DNA from: Devosia sp. A16
Lineage (GTDB): Bacteria; Pseudomonadota; Alphaproteobacteria; Rhizobiales; Devosiaceae
Reading direction: 5' to 3'
NCBI RefSeq assembly: GCF_001402915.1
Contig: NZ_CP012945.1
Span: 4,813,501-4,877,500 of the forward strand
DNA: 64,000 bases
The notes below the pieces were generated by a model. It was not told where the DNA came from. It was given only the letters and a program-made list of their open reading frames with translations, and did no database searches. Shown here piece after piece: positions 33,438 to 44,528 of the stretch. A program made the position numbers and the translations under genes. Positions within the stretch are counted from its first letter, which is position 1. Each line of letters starts with the position of its first letter.

Positions 33438-33982
33438 GAATTGCGGACGCAGATATCCTGATCCTGCCCGGCCTCGGTAATTCCGGCGCCGGGCATTGGC
33501 AGCGCCGCTGGGCCGAGCGTTTCTCCACCGGCCGCATCGTCGAGCAGGACGAGTGGGACGATCCCGATCTGCGCGACTGGATCGCAGCGATCGTCGAGGC
33601 GGTGGAGGCCGCCGAGCGGCCCGTGGTGCTGATCGCCCACTCGCTGGCGGTTTCAGCGCTGGTGCATGCCGCGCCACGCTTTCCCGCCCGCAAGGTGAAG
33701 GGCGCCTTCCTCGTCTCGCCGCCCGATCACGAGGGTCCCGGCTTCCCGCGCGAGGGCCGCAGCTTCGACAACGTACCCACCGACCCGCTGCCGTTTCCCT
33801 CGCTGCTGGTGGTCTCGACCAATGACAGCTACGTCACTCCCAACCGGGCTGCCGACATGGCGACCGCCTGGGGTTCGGAACTGCATTTTGCCGGCGAGGC
33901 GGGGCATATCAACCTCGCCTCCGGCCATGGTCCCTGGCCGGAAGGCCTGCTGATGTTCACCCGCCTGATGCAGCGCATCTGA
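33434..33982 (+). CDS. RBBP9/YdeN-family serine hydrolase
   Basis: 182 residues. It begins ILILPGLGNSGAGHWQRRW, a hallmark of the RBBP9/YdeN alpha/beta hydrolases; the nucleophile is in LIAHSLAVSALVH, the acid in STNDSYVTP and the His in AGHINLASGHGPWPEG. Substrate unknown. It overlaps the acetyltransferase gene by 4 bases. Confidence 0.9.
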   Translation: MRIADADILILPGLGNSGAGHWQRRWAERFSTGRIVEQDEWDDPDLRDWIAAIVEAVEAAERPVVLIAHSLAVSALVHAAPRFPARKVKGAFLVSPPDHEGPGFPREGRSFDNVPTDPLPFPSLLVVSTNDSYVTPNRAADMATAWGSELHFAGEAGHINLASGHGPWPEGLLMFTRLMQRI

Positions 33983-33985
33983 CGG

Positions 33986-34747
33986 CTACATCGCGGCGAA
34001 CTGCACCACCAGCTTGCCGGTCCCGTCGCGGAGCAGCAGCTTGCGCTGCCCGGCATCGATCCAGAAGCTACGCGCCGCGCGCAGGGCAGCGTGGAACTTC
34101 TGCTCCTGGTTCATCACCGCTTCGGCGCAGGCCATTTCGGTGGCCGTCAGATCGCCGAAGGTGATCGCGTCACCTTCGATCTTGGCGCTGCCGCCGAAGC
34201 CATTGCAGCCGCCATTGCCCCAAACCTTGCCGTCCGCAGCGATCTCGAGGGTGGTCTGCAGGTTGTCGATCACCCCGCCTCCGTCGATATCCTCGGCCAG
34301 CCATGCACCGGCCAAAGGCAGCGTCGCGGCAGGGCCGTCGGCAACGCGTTGCACCAAGAGTTCGACGGCGTTGGCCTGAGGATCGAAGGTGTGACGCTGG
34401 TTCGTGGTGAACATCAACTTGCCAGCAGCGGTGATGCTGGCCCGCCAGGCGTAGCTATGACCGGGTTCGATCGAGCCAGGATCGTAGTTGATGCTGAAGG
34501 CAGTCGGACCGGAGTTGGCCGCCACGCGGGTCTCGGCGATCAGTCTGGCCGGCGCGTCGGCGAGCGACACGTCTTCGAGCCGCACGGTGACGACGGCGCC
34601 CACGGGCTGCAACATGCGCTCGCGATAGACGACATTACCTGTGATCGTGGCCCCGTCTGCCAGCGCAACGCCGACGACGGACGCCAACATGGCGGCGCTG
34701 ATCAACGTCATCAATGCTCGGCGGCCAATGTGAAGAGAGCGTGTCAT
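33986..34747 (-). CDS. YbaY/META double-domain envelope protein
   Basis: 253 residues. A signal sequence (about 1-30, ending GVALADG) is followed by a YbaY-like domain (TITGNVVYRERMLQPVGAVVTVRLEDVSLAD, then FSINYDPGSIEPGHSYAWRASI) and a C-terminal META/HslJ domain (LAGAWLAEDIDGGG, GKVWGNGGCNGFGGSAKIEGD, TEMACAEAVMNQEQKFHAAL). Both domains occur in envelope stress proteins of unknown mechanism. No lipobox cysteine is visible. Start chosen after GGGAGG with 7-base spacing. Confidence 0.88.
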   Translation of the reverse strand: MTRSLHIGRRALMTLISAAMLASVVGVALADGATITGNVVYRERMLQPVGAVVTVRLEDVSLADAPARLIAETRVAANSGPTAFSINYDPGSIEPGHSYAWRASITAAGKLMFTTNQRHTFDPQANAVELLVQRVADGPAATLPLAGAWLAEDIDGGGVIDNLQTTLEIAADGKVWGNGGCNGFGGSAKIEGDAITFGDLTATEMACAEAVMNQEQKFHAALRAARSFWIDAGQRKLLLRDGTGKLVVQFAAM

Positions 34748-34843
34748 CTTGCCCCTCCCGGTCGGAAGCCAGCACGAAACGCCTCGCGCCCATCGGGCGC
34801 AAGGCAAATCATCCTGATGGTTTCGGTCGGCTTGCTGGAGGGC

Positions 34844-35167
34844 TCAGCCCTCGTTCAGCACCTGATCGCGCGCTACGGCGACGAGTTCGGCCATCTTCTG
34901 GCGAATCATGTCGTCGGAGACCGACGCGCCCTTGGCCTTGAGGTCACCCGAGATCTTGCGGAACACATCCTCGTCGCCGGCTTCCTCGAAGTCGGCCGCC
35001 ACCACCTCGGCAGCGTACTGCCGGGCGTGCTCGTCGCTGAGCCCCATGTGTTCGGCGGCCCACAGGCCCAGCAGCTTGTTGCGGCGGGCTTCCGCCTTGA
35101 AGCGCAGCTCGGAGTCGTGCGCGAACTTGGCTTCCTGGCCCTTCTGGCGATCGTCGAATCCCGACAT
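34844..35167 (-). CDS. DUF1476 protein, F1-ATPase zeta-subunit-like inhibitor
   Basis: 107 residues, almost entirely helical. It begins MSGFDDRQKGQEAKFAHDSELRFKAEARRNKLLGLWAA, the sequence of the alphaproteobacterial DUF1476 family; the Paracoccus member is the zeta subunit that inhibits ATP hydrolysis by F1-ATPase through its N-terminal segment. The inhibitory N-terminus is intact here. The gene lies just ahead of the divergent purC, as in other Hyphomicrobiales. Confidence 0.94.
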   Translation of the reverse strand: MSGFDDRQKGQEAKFAHDSELRFKAEARRNKLLGLWAAEHMGLSDEHARQYAAEVVAADFEEAGDEDVFRKISGDLKAKGASVSDDMIRQKMAELVAVARDQVLNEG

Positions 35168-35460
35168 CTATGCTCTCCGCATTCTGCCCGTAATTCGGGC
35201 GCCCTCGATGGGTTTGCACATAAGCTGGACCGCCAGCCAAATCAACGGGTGCCGGTCGCGGCATTTGGTCAATGCGATCAACGGCTGATGAGCGTTTTGG
35301 ATGCGCGCCATGCGCTGGCAAAGCCCCTGCCACAGCAGCATTCGGGGGCCAACGCGGGCATGCCGGCGGGCGCAGTCAGCGGTGAAAGAGCTTGCATTAG
35401 GCTGGCATTCTGGCGCATGAACGCCGCAATTTCCCACATTGTCCGAGAGGCAGGGCTCAT

Positions 35461-36225
35461 ATGAACCGTCGCCGCAAGATCTATGACGGCAAGGCCAAGA
35501 CGCTTTTCGAGGGGCCCGAGCCCGGGACGTTGATTCAGTACTTCAAGGATGACGCGACGGCCGGCAACGGCGCCAGGCACGAGATCATCGACGGCAAGGG
35601 CGTGCTGAACAACCGGATCTCGGAATACATCTTCTCCAAGCTGAACGGGCTTGGCATTCCCACCCACTTCATCCGCCGCCTGAACATGCGCGAGCAGTTG
35701 ATCAAGGAAGTCGAGATCATCCCGCTCGAGGTGGTGGTGCGCAATGTCGCAGCCGGCTCGCTGACCAAGCGGCTCGGCCTCGAGCCCGGCACCCAGCTGC
35801 CCCGCTCGATCATCGAGTTCTACTACAAGGACGATGCGCTCAACGACCCGATGGTGTCCGAAGAGCACATCACCGCCTTCGGCTGGGCGACGCCGCAGGA
35901 GCTCGACGACATCATGGCGCTCGCCATCCGCGTCAACGATTTCCTTACCGGCCTGTTCATGGGCGTCGGCATCCAGCTGGTGGACTTCAAGATCGAGTGC
36001 GGCCGCCTCTACGATGGCGACCTGATGCGCATCGTGCTGGCCGACGAGATCAGCCCCGACAATTGCCGCCTGTGGGACATCAAGACCCGCAACAAGCTCG
36101 ACAAGGATCGCTTCCGCGAGAACCTCGGCGGGCTGGTCGATGCCTATCGCGAAGTGGCCCAGCGCCTCGGCATTCTTGTGGAAACCGACAACGCGTTGAC
36201 CACCGGCCCGCGACTCGTGCAATAG
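35461..36225 (+). CDS. purC: SAICAR synthetase
   Basis: Phosphoribosylaminoimidazole-succinocarboxamide synthase, step 7 of purine synthesis. 254 residues: [31 protein letters not shown] at the N-terminus (ATP loop), [24 protein letters not shown] and [14 protein letters not shown] are family signatures. The 293 bases before it, back to the DUF1476 gene, hold no gene I can support. purS follows after 99 bases. Confidence 0.97.
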   Translation: MNRRRKIYDGKAKTLFEGPEPGTLIQYFKDDATAGNGARHEIIDGKGVLNNRISEYIFSKLNGLGIPTHFIRRLNMREQLIKEVEIIPLEVVVRNVAAGSLTKRLGLEPGTQLPRSIIEFYYKDDALNDPMVSEEHITAFGWATPQELDDIMALAIRVNDFLTGLFMGVGIQLVDFKIECGRLYDGDLMRIVLADEISPDNCRLWDIKTRNKLDKDRFRENLGGLVDAYREVAQRLGILVETDNALTTGPRLVQ

Positions 36226-36324
36226 CCGCCTCGGAGTGGGCCCGGCGGGCAGCGATGCCGTTCGGTTCGGGCCTATGACCACTGAAGCTGCAGGGCGTCG
36301 CCCTGCCCTTTCCGGGAATTTTCG

Positions 36325-36567
36325 ATGAAAGCCCGCGTTACCGTCACGCTCAAATCCGGCGTCCTCGACCCTCAGGGTCAGGCGATCCAGGGCTCGCTGA
36401 AGAGCCTCGGCTTTACCGGGGTCGGTGCCGTCCGGCAGGGAAAAGTGTTCGACCTCGAGCTGGGTGAATCCGATTTGTCACAGGCAGAGGCTAATGTCCG
36501 GGCGATGTGCGACAAGCTCTTGGCGAACACCGTCATCGAAAACTACACGATAGAAATCACGCCTTAA
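36325..36567 (+). CDS. purS: FGAM synthase small subunit PurS
   Basis: 80 residues. Structural subunit that joins PurL to PurQ in the three-part formylglycinamidine ribonucleotide synthase. Typical sequence: KARVTVTLKSGVLDPQGQAIQGSLKSLGF, then GKVFDLELGE and MCDKLLANTVIENYTIEI. In most relatives purQ follows at once; here about 2 kb with an acyltransferase gene comes between. Confidence 0.95.
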   Translation: MKARVTVTLKSGVLDPQGQAIQGSLKSLGFTGVGAVRQGKVFDLELGESDLSQAEANVRAMCDKLLANTVIENYTIEITP

Positions 36568-36631
36568 GATTCACCGCTTATGGTGCTGGCCGCTCGCGTA
36601 ACCAGAGCCAGTATCAGCAAAGACCGCCCCG

Positions 36632-36715
36632 ATGCTCAAGACGTTCTCCCTGTCGATTGCCTTCTTCCTCGCGCTCGGCCTGCTCTTCGCCGCCTATGCG
36701 TCGGTTCCCGTCTGA
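36632..36715 (+). CDS. Tiny membrane peptide, copy 1 (27 residues)
   Basis: Encodes MLKTFSLSIAFFLALGLLFA followed by AYASVPV: a positively charged residue, one hydrophobic helix and a short tail. Third codon positions are mostly G or C. A paralogue of the same length lies at 37161-37244; the two share 14 of 27 residues, including the MxKTFSLS start. Both are preceded by the 11-mer AAAGACCGCCC. No good Shine-Dalgarno is seen. No family recognised. Confidence 0.6.
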   Translation: MLKTFSLSIAFFLALGLLFAAYASVPV

Positions 36716-37160
36716 AGCTCTGAGCTCCAGCGCTTTCAGCGGCGCCTTCGCTCTCTCGCAAAGCGGAGCGGAGCGTTTTCCCGCAAATCTCTCCCCACTC
36801 GGCGTCATCCTTGCGAAAGCAGGGACCCATGTCGTCGTTCGCACCAACTGATGGTTGGTCCCTGCCGTCGCAGGGATGACAGCGGGCACGACGACTGCTC
36901 GCCTCGACATGGGGTCAGCTCAGACTTTGGTCGCGTGACGTAAACGTCACAGCTCGCTTGTCGCCACCTTTCCGCCGCGGCGCGCCCATCGAATCGTCGC
37001 AGGGCCGCATCACAGCTCTCGGTTAACCGTGCTGGTTCAGACTCCATTCAGCCATCGAGGCGCATTGGAGCCATGCACGGTCGGCGACTGTTCCGGCCCC
37101 GCGAACCGACCTAAAGACCGCCCATTCAAGCGCAGCCCCGTACTGCTGACCGAAATCGAA
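36716..37160. other. Intergenic stretch between the two tiny membrane-peptide genes
   Basis: About 445 bases without a supported gene. It holds the family B palindrome at 36804-36880 and the second copy of the 11-mer AAAGACCGCCC at 37113-37123. Reading frames here lack consistent codon use. Confidence 0.6.
36804..36880. repeat. Palindromic intergenic repeat, family B
   Basis: Left arm GTCATCCTTGCGAAAGCAGG and right arm CCTGCCGTCGCAGGGATGAC around a variable centre containing ACCAACTGATGGTTGGT, itself palindromic. Same family as 17902-17984. Confidence 0.75.
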
Positions 37161-37244
37161 ATGATCAAGACCTTCTCGCTCTCCGCCCTGTTTTTCATGA
37201 CCATCGGCGTGTTGCTCGCCACGCACCTGTCGCTGCCGCTCTGA
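37161..37244 (+). CDS. Tiny membrane peptide, copy 2 (27 residues)
   Basis: Encodes MIKTFSLSALFFMTIGVLLA followed by THLSLPL. Same length as the copy at 36632-36715 and identical at 14 positions (M1, K3-S8, F11, F12, G16, L18, A20, S24, P26). Conservation of length, charge and hydrophobic pattern after DNA divergence argues both are translated. A 14-base palindrome GATAAAGCTTTATC follows near 37268. Confidence 0.6.
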   Translation: MIKTFSLSALFFMTIGVLLATHLSLPL

Positions 37245-37375
37245 CTCGTCCCGGGCGGATCGGCTCGATAAAGCTTTATCATTAAGCACCCGGCTTAAGC
37301 CTAAGTGCAGGCATTTGGCCCAGGTGAGCCACCGCGCGCTAGAACGCGTGGGACGCGCTCCCGGAGCTCACGCAG

Positions 37376-38461
37376 ATGCTGCCTGCCACCAACCGCCTCG
37401 ATTGGGTCGATGCCGCCAAAGGACTGTCCATCATCCTCGTGGTGATGATGCACTCGGCTTACGGCGTCGGCGAAGACCTCAACGGTACCGGCGTCCTCCA
37501 CTACATCATCGGCTGGGCTACCCCGTTCCGCATGCCCGAGTTCTTCCTGATCTCCGGGCTCTTCCTCGGAGCCGTGATCGCGCGCCCATGGGCCGCCTAT
37601 GCCGATCGCCGCATTGTCCACTACCTCTATTTCTACGCACTGTGGGCGGTGCTGCAGATCGTCTTCAAGGTCGGACTCGGCACCGGCGACTTCGCCGCGG
37701 TGGGCAGCCAGATCCTGTGGGCCGTCGTCGAGCCATACGGGGTGCTCTGGTTCATCTACATGCTGGCGGTCTACTCGCTGGTGACCAAGCTGCTGTTCGG
37801 TTTCCGGGTGCCGCATTGGCTGGCGCTCGGCGCCGCGGCGGCACTGCAGATCTTCCCGGTCACGTCAGGCATCGGCCTCGTCGACCACTTCGCCGCCTAT
37901 TTCGTCTATTTCTACGCCGGCTACGCGTTTGCGCCTCTGGTGTTCCGCATCGTCGCCTCGGCCCAGGGCAACGCGGTGTGGGCGACGCTGACGCTTATCG
38001 CCTATGTCGTCATCGAGGCCTATCTGGTCTTCGCCGGCGGCTCGGAACTCCACCCCCGCGGCATCACCATGGGCTATGCCGCCCTGCCCGTGCTGCACCT
38101 GGTACTGGGCTTTGTCGGCTCGCTCGCCGTGTGCCTTACTGCCGCGCTGCTGATCCGGCTGCCCTGGATGGGCTGGCTGCGCTGGTTGGGCGAACACTCG
38201 ATCGTCGTCTATCTCAGCTTCTCGATCCCGATGGCCGCCAGCCGCACGCTGCTGCTGAAGACCGGGCTGATCACCGATGTCAGCACGGTCAGCGTCATCG
38301 TGATGAGTATCGCACTCGTCCTGCCGCTGGTGCTCTACTGGCTGATCGCGAAAACCGGCTGGGGCAAGTTCCTCTTCGAACGCCCCGCCTGGGCGCATCT
38401 CCCCGGCACGCCGGGCAGCAGGGGCTACGTGAAGCCCGCTGCGGTGCAGCCGGCCGAGTAA
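37376..38461 (+). CDS. Acyltransferase 3 family membrane protein
   Basis: 361 residues with about ten membrane helices. The N-terminal [21 protein letters not shown] carries the family Arg/Asp and the likely catalytic His of AT3 acyltransferases, followed by [15 protein letters not shown]. Such proteins acylate sugars or glycans of the envelope (OafA, OpgC, NodX types); the acceptor is unknown. It sits between purS and purQ and ends with its own strong terminator. Confidence 0.9.
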   Translation: MLPATNRLDWVDAAKGLSIILVVMMHSAYGVGEDLNGTGVLHYIIGWATPFRMPEFFLISGLFLGAVIARPWAAYADRRIVHYLYFYALWAVLQIVFKVGLGTGDFAAVGSQILWAVVEPYGVLWFIYMLAVYSLVTKLLFGFRVPHWLALGAAAALQIFPVTSGIGLVDHFAAYFVYFYAGYAFAPLVFRIVASAQGNAVWATLTLIAYVVIEAYLVFAGGSELHPRGITMGYAALPVLHLVLGFVGSLAVCLTAALLIRLPWMGWLRWLGEHSIVVYLSFSIPMAASRTLLLKTGLITDVSTVSVIVMSIALVLPLVLYWLIAKTGWGKFLFERPAWAHLPGTPGSRGYVKPAAVQPAE

Positions 38462-38474
38462 GCCACAGCCGATC

Positions 38475-38504
38475 GGGCGGAACCGCGGTTCCGCCCTTGC
38501 TTTT
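38475..38504 (+). terminator. Rho-independent terminator after the acyltransferase gene
   Basis: GGGCGGAACC (38475-38484) and GGTTCCGCCC (38487-38496) form a perfect 10-bp stem, followed by TTGCTTTT. It separates the acyltransferase from purQ, so purQ should have its own promoter in 38505-38555 or rely on read-through. Confidence 0.8.
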
Positions 38505-38555
38505 GCCACCAAGACTCACCAAAGGATCGGCATCCCGCATCTGGAGCTGCTGCCG

Positions 38556-39218
38556 ATGAAAGCCGCCGTCGTCGTGTTCCCCGGTCTCAACCGTGATCGC
38601 GACATGATCGCTGCGCTCACCAAGATCGGCGGCGAGGCGCCGGCGATCGTCTGGCACAAGGATGCAGAGATCCCCAAGGTCGACCTCATCGTCATTCCCG
38701 GCGGCTTCTCCTATGGCGATTATCTGCGTGTCGGAGCCATCGCCGCGCGCTCACCGGCCATGGATACCATCCGTGAGCGCGCCGCGCAGGGCGTCAAGGT
38801 GATGGGCGTCTGCAACGGCTTTCAGATCCTCAGCGAGGCCGGGCTGGTTCCCGGCGTGCTGATGCGCAACGCCTCGCTGAAGTTCGTCTGCCGAGAGGTC
38901 AAGCTCTCGGTCGAGAATGCCGCCACGGACTTCACCCGCGGCTATACGCAGGGCCAGGTGATCCGCTGCCCGGTCGCGCACCATGACGGCAACTATTTCG
39001 CCGACGCCGAAACCCTGGCGACGCTCGAAGGCAACGGCCAGGTCGCCTTCCGCTATGCCGAGGGCACCAATCCCAACGGCTCGATCAACGATATCGCCGG
39101 CGTGTTCAACGCGCAAAAGAACGTGCTCGGGCTGATGCCCCACCCCGAGAACCTGATCGAGAGCGCCCATGGCGGCACCGACGGGCGCAATCTGTTCGCG
39201 ACCTTGCTGGCTGCCTGA
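38556..39218 (+). CDS. purQ: FGAM synthase glutaminase subunit PurQ
   Basis: Supplies ammonia from glutamine to PurL. 220 residues of class I glutamine amidotransferase: [16 protein letters not shown] start, [19 protein letters not shown], nucleophile Cys in [13 protein letters not shown], and the His/Glu pair in [11 protein letters not shown]. The annotated ATG gives the standard N-terminus. Confidence 0.97.
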   Translation: MKAAVVVFPGLNRDRDMIAALTKIGGEAPAIVWHKDAEIPKVDLIVIPGGFSYGDYLRVGAIAARSPAMDTIRERAAQGVKVMGVCNGFQILSEAGLVPGVLMRNASLKFVCREVKLSVENAATDFTRGYTQGQVIRCPVAHHDGNYFADAETLATLEGNGQVAFRYAEGTNPNGSINDIAGVFNAQKNVLGLMPHPENLIESAHGGTDGRNLFATLLAA

Positions 39219-39304
39219 GCCAGCAACCAGCAATCAGTGGGTGGCGGATCGCCGCGGAGGGCTTTAGTCTCGGCGCATTGCAACGACTTTGCCGAGATTG
39301 CCAA

Positions 39305-39952
39305 TTGCGGATACTGCTCGCCTGCGCCGCGCTCCTCGCGGGTGTGACCGGCCTCGCCCTCGACTGGGCGGCCATATTTCCGTCGGTCATGACGGTGTCG
39401 GCGACCAATGCGGTGGCGCGCTCGTTCCCCGATGCCTTCGTCTATTTCTGGACCTACTTCACCCACCTCACCAACCTGTGGCTGCTGCTGACCTACGCTG
39501 CCGCCCTTTCCGGCTGGCGCTGGCTCGGCTGGTTCCGGCGTCCGGTGATCATGGCCTCGGCTGCCGCCTTCATCACGCTGGTGATGCTCTATTACCACTT
39601 CATGCTCGCCCCGACGCTGAAGCTCGAAGGCGCACTCGGCACCGCCACCGTCCTGCTCCACTATGTTGCCCCGATCCTCTACCTGATCTGGTGGGCGCTG
39701 TTCGTGCCGCATGGCGTGCTGCGTTTCAGCCATATCGGCCTGATGCTCGTGCCTGGCATCGGTTACGTCGCCTGGGTGCTGCTGCGCGGCGCCGTGGTGC
39801 ACGAGTATCCCTATGACATCCTCGATGCCGACAAGTTCGGCTATGGCGGCGTGGCCGTCGGCGTCGCCGTGCTGCTCGTTGCCGTCAGCCTCTTTTCCGT
39901 GATCATTGTCTGGGGAGATCGGATCCTGGGTCGCAGGGGGAAGCCGGCATGA
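39305..39952 (+). CDS. Pr6Pr family membrane protein, copy 1
   Basis: About 215 residues with six membrane helices. The WTYFTHLTNLWLLLTYAAAL and RGAVVHEYPYDILDADKFGYGG stretches mark the Pr6Pr (FAR-17a/AIG1-like) group; related eukaryotic AIG1 and ADTRP proteins hydrolyse fatty-acid esters of hydroxy fatty acids, but the bacterial role is unknown. The start is uncertain: TTG at 39305 or 39278; no ATG suits. It overlaps a paralogue by 4 bases. Confidence 0.8.
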   Translation: MRILLACAALLAGVTGLALDWAAIFPSVMTVSATNAVARSFPDAFVYFWTYFTHLTNLWLLLTYAAALSGWRWLGWFRRPVIMASAAAFITLVMLYYHFMLAPTLKLEGALGTATVLLHYVAPILYLIWWALFVPHGVLRFSHIGLMLVPGIGYVAWVLLRGAVVHEYPYDILDADKFGYGGVAVGVAVLLVAVSLFSVIIVWGDRILGRRGKPA

Positions 39953-40587
39953 GCTTGCGGACGGCACTGCTGTGGTTCGGCGTGGTGGCTGGTCCGCTGT
40001 CGCTGCTGGTGCGGACCTACCTGACGCTGGCCAGCCGGGTCGATAACGGTGACAGCCTGCTGGGGGCACTGGCCTTCCTGTTCACCTTCTTCACCGTGCT
40101 CACCAACCTGATGATGGCGCTCTGCTACGTCGCAGCGGCGACCGAGTGGCGCTGGCTCGGCTGGTGGAATCGTCCCTTTGCCCGTGGGCTCACCGCCGGC
40201 TCGATTATCATGGTGTCGCTCTACTACCTGTTCTTTCTTTCCGGTCTCGAGACGCTTACCGGCATCGACAACCTCCTCAACATCTACATGCACTACCTGG
40301 CGCCATGGCTGTTCGTGCTCTGGTGGCTGTTGACCGCCGGACACGGCGCCCTCCGTTTCAGCGATGTGCCAAGGATGCTGGTCTATCCGCTCGCCTATGT
40401 GATCGTGGTGATGATCCGCGGCGCGCTGGTGCACGAGTACCCCTACCCCATCTTGAACGTTGACGAACTCGGCTACGGCCAGGTGGCCGTCGGGTGCTTC
40501 GGCATGCTCGTCGGCTTCGTCGTCATCTATGTCGTCACCGTCGCCGTTGACCGCTGGCTGGGCCGTCGCCAACCCGCCGGCGCCTGA
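39949..40587 (+). CDS. Pr6Pr family membrane protein, copy 2
   Basis: 212 residues, six membrane helices. Same plan as the gene before it: FTFFTVLTNLMMALCYVAAA matches FTHLTNLWLLLTYAAAL, and RGALVHEYPYPILNVDELGYGQ matches RGAVVHEYPYDILDADKFGYGG. The pair is a diverged tandem duplication, translationally coupled by an ATGA overlap. The conserved HEYPY and THLTN/TVLTN segments are likely the functional core. Confidence 0.82.
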   Translation: MSLRTALLWFGVVAGPLSLLVRTYLTLASRVDNGDSLLGALAFLFTFFTVLTNLMMALCYVAAATEWRWLGWWNRPFARGLTAGSIIMVSLYYLFFLSGLETLTGIDNLLNIYMHYLAPWLFVLWWLLTAGHGALRFSDVPRMLVYPLAYVIVVMIRGALVHEYPYPILNVDELGYGQVAVGCFGMLVGFVVIYVVTVAVDRWLGRRQPAGA

Positions 40588-40647
40588 CGCCTTGTTTGTG
40601 ACACCCTGCCCGCCCTAAGCTCGCGCCTTCATCGGGGCGGAAGGTCC

Positions 40648-41517
40648 ATGGGTTTCGAGTGGTCGCGGGACGATGCCAGCATCGCTGACGGCTTCCTGCG
40701 CATAGCGCACGAGCAGATCGCCAAGGCTATCGCCGGCGCCGAGAACAGCGAGGAGTCGCCTGCCCGGCGGGTGCACGAGGCCCGCCGGCGCTGCAAGAAA
40801 CTGCGCGCGCTGTTCCGCCTGGTGCGCCCCGACTTCGCTGCCTACGAAACCGAGAACACTTTCGTGCGTGACGCCGCTCGTGGCCTGGCGCAGGCGCGCG
40901 ACATGCGCGTCGCGCGCGGCACGCTGATCGAGCTGATGCAGTGGGCGGGTCGGCCGATCGAAGTCGATGCGGATCACCCCGCAGAGGTAGAACTCGAGGG
41001 CCTCTCCCGCTTTGCCGGGCAGATGCGGGCGCTCGAGCACCGAAGCCAGGGCTGGCAGGTCGGCCGCATCGATATCGACACGCTGGCGAGCGGCCTGAAG
41101 CAGACCTACCGGCGTGGCCGCTGGACCCGCCGCCTCGCCGAAAAGCACCGGACCGACGAGGCGTTCCACGAGTGGCGGAAATACGCCAAGTATCACTGGA
41201 ACCAGTTGGGCCTTCTGGAACACTGTGCCGGAGACGTCCTGCCCTCCGCCCACAAGAGCGCCGGAGATCTGGCGGATCTGCTCGGCCAGCACCACGACCT
41301 CGCCGTCCTCGACCGGGTCCTCGCTACCACCCCCGAAGCGCTCGGTATCGAGGTCGACGTAGGATTGGCTCGCGCGGCCGCGGCGCGGCGCCAGCAGGAA
41401 CACGAGAAGAGGATCGCGGTGCTCGGTGCACAGGTCTTCGCCGAAACGCCCAAGGCGCTGAAGGCGCGCTTCGTCGCCTATCTCGACGATTGGACTCAAC
41501 GACAGGCGGCCGAGTAG
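40648..41517 (+). CDS. CHAD domain protein
   Basis: 289 residues, helical. CHAD domains are rich in conserved His and basic residues and bind polyphosphate; key stretches here are ARRVHEARRRCKKLRALFRLVRP, DAARGLAQARDMRV, HEWRKYAKYHWNQL and LADLLGQHHDLAVLD. In E. coli YgiF the CHAD domain is fused to CYTH; here the CYTH domain is a separate gene that overlaps by one base. Likely role: polyphosphate binding or phosphate metabolism. Confidence 0.9.
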   Translation: MGFEWSRDDASIADGFLRIAHEQIAKAIAGAENSEESPARRVHEARRRCKKLRALFRLVRPDFAAYETENTFVRDAARGLAQARDMRVARGTLIELMQWAGRPIEVDADHPAEVELEGLSRFAGQMRALEHRSQGWQVGRIDIDTLASGLKQTYRRGRWTRRLAEKHRTDEAFHEWRKYAKYHWNQLGLLEHCAGDVLPSAHKSAGDLADLLGQHHDLAVLDRVLATTPEALGIEVDVGLARAAAARRQQEHEKRIAVLGAQVFAETPKALKARFVAYLDDWTQRQAAE

Positions 41518-41987
41518 TGGCGATCGAGATCGAACGCAAGTTTCTCATCGCCGGCGATGGCTGGCGCGGCCTCGTGCTGCACAGCCAGGCGTTGCGGCAA
41601 GGCTATCTCACCACCGGCGGCAAGGGAGTTACCGTGCGGGTTCGAACCGTAGATGACCAACACGGCTTTATCACCATCAAGAGCGGCGGATCGGCCCTGG
41701 CCCGGGCCGAGTTCGAGTACGAGGTGCCGATCACCGATGCACGCCAGCTGCTGGCCCTGAGCCGGGGAGCGCAGATCGACAAGACCCGGCACAGTCTCGA
41801 CCTCCCCGGCGGCGACTGGGTCGTCGACGAATTCCATGGCCGGCACGAGGGGCTGCGGATCGCCGAGGTCGAGCTCGAAAGCCCGACCGGCAAGCTGGAC
41901 CTCCCCGATTGGCTCGGCGACGAGGTGACCGGCGACCCGCAATACTACAACTCCAGCCTCGCCTTGCTGGTCGGCGGGGAAATCTGA
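41517..41987 (+). CDS. CYTH domain protein (triphosphatase-like)
   Basis: 156 residues. It has the ExExK signature in AIEIERKFLI at the N-terminus, with RQGYLTTGGKGVTVRVR, FITIKSGG, EFEYEVPI and VVDEFHGRHEGLRIAEVELES lining the triphosphate tunnel. Probably an inorganic triphosphatase. A GTG start shares its G with the last base of the CHAD stop (TAGTG), so the two are coupled and act as a split form of YgiF. Confidence 0.9.
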   Translation: MAIEIERKFLIAGDGWRGLVLHSQALRQGYLTTGGKGVTVRVRTVDDQHGFITIKSGGSALARAEFEYEVPITDARQLLALSRGAQIDKTRHSLDLPGGDWVVDEFHGRHEGLRIAEVELESPTGKLDLPDWLGDEVTGDPQYYNSSLALLVGGEI

Positions 41988-42056
41988 AGGCAGCCGGGTG
42001 TCCGACGTCAAACGTATCCGCTATAGCGAACACACGCGGATCAAGGCCGGATTCTC

Positions 42057-44288
<2,232 letters not shown>

Positions 44289-44310
44289 GCGCCCGACTGA
44301 GAGAGACAGC

Positions 44311-44421
44311 CCCTCCCATCCTCCCCCACAAAGGGGGAGGTGAAGAGTCGAGGCTCTGCCTTCGATTGTGCCCCATGAACCGGCCGGGCGCCTCCCCCTT
44401 CATGGGGGAGGATGGGAGGGG
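44311..44421. repeat. Palindromic intergenic repeat, family C
   Basis: Outer arms CCCCTCCCATCCTCCCCCA (44311-44329) and TGGGGGAGGATGGGAGGGG (44403-44421) are perfect complements; inner arms are CAAAGGGGGAGGTG and CGCCTCCCCCTTCA. Closely related to the repeats that frame the DUF559 gene at 45380 and 45788. The rest of the gap before msrA shows no gene. Confidence 0.8.
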
Positions 44422-44528
44422 GCCGCCTCTATCAGCGACCCACTGCGCAGATGCCATTTCCGTGAGCCGGTGTAACAATCTCGCCCGCCAATGCGTATAT
44501 ACAGCGCATCCCAACAATGGAGACCATC

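Noticed and set aside
44311-44421. CRISPR-like array among the G-rich repeats
   Set aside because: The repeats are single inverted pairs, not regularly spaced direct repeats, and no cas gene is present.
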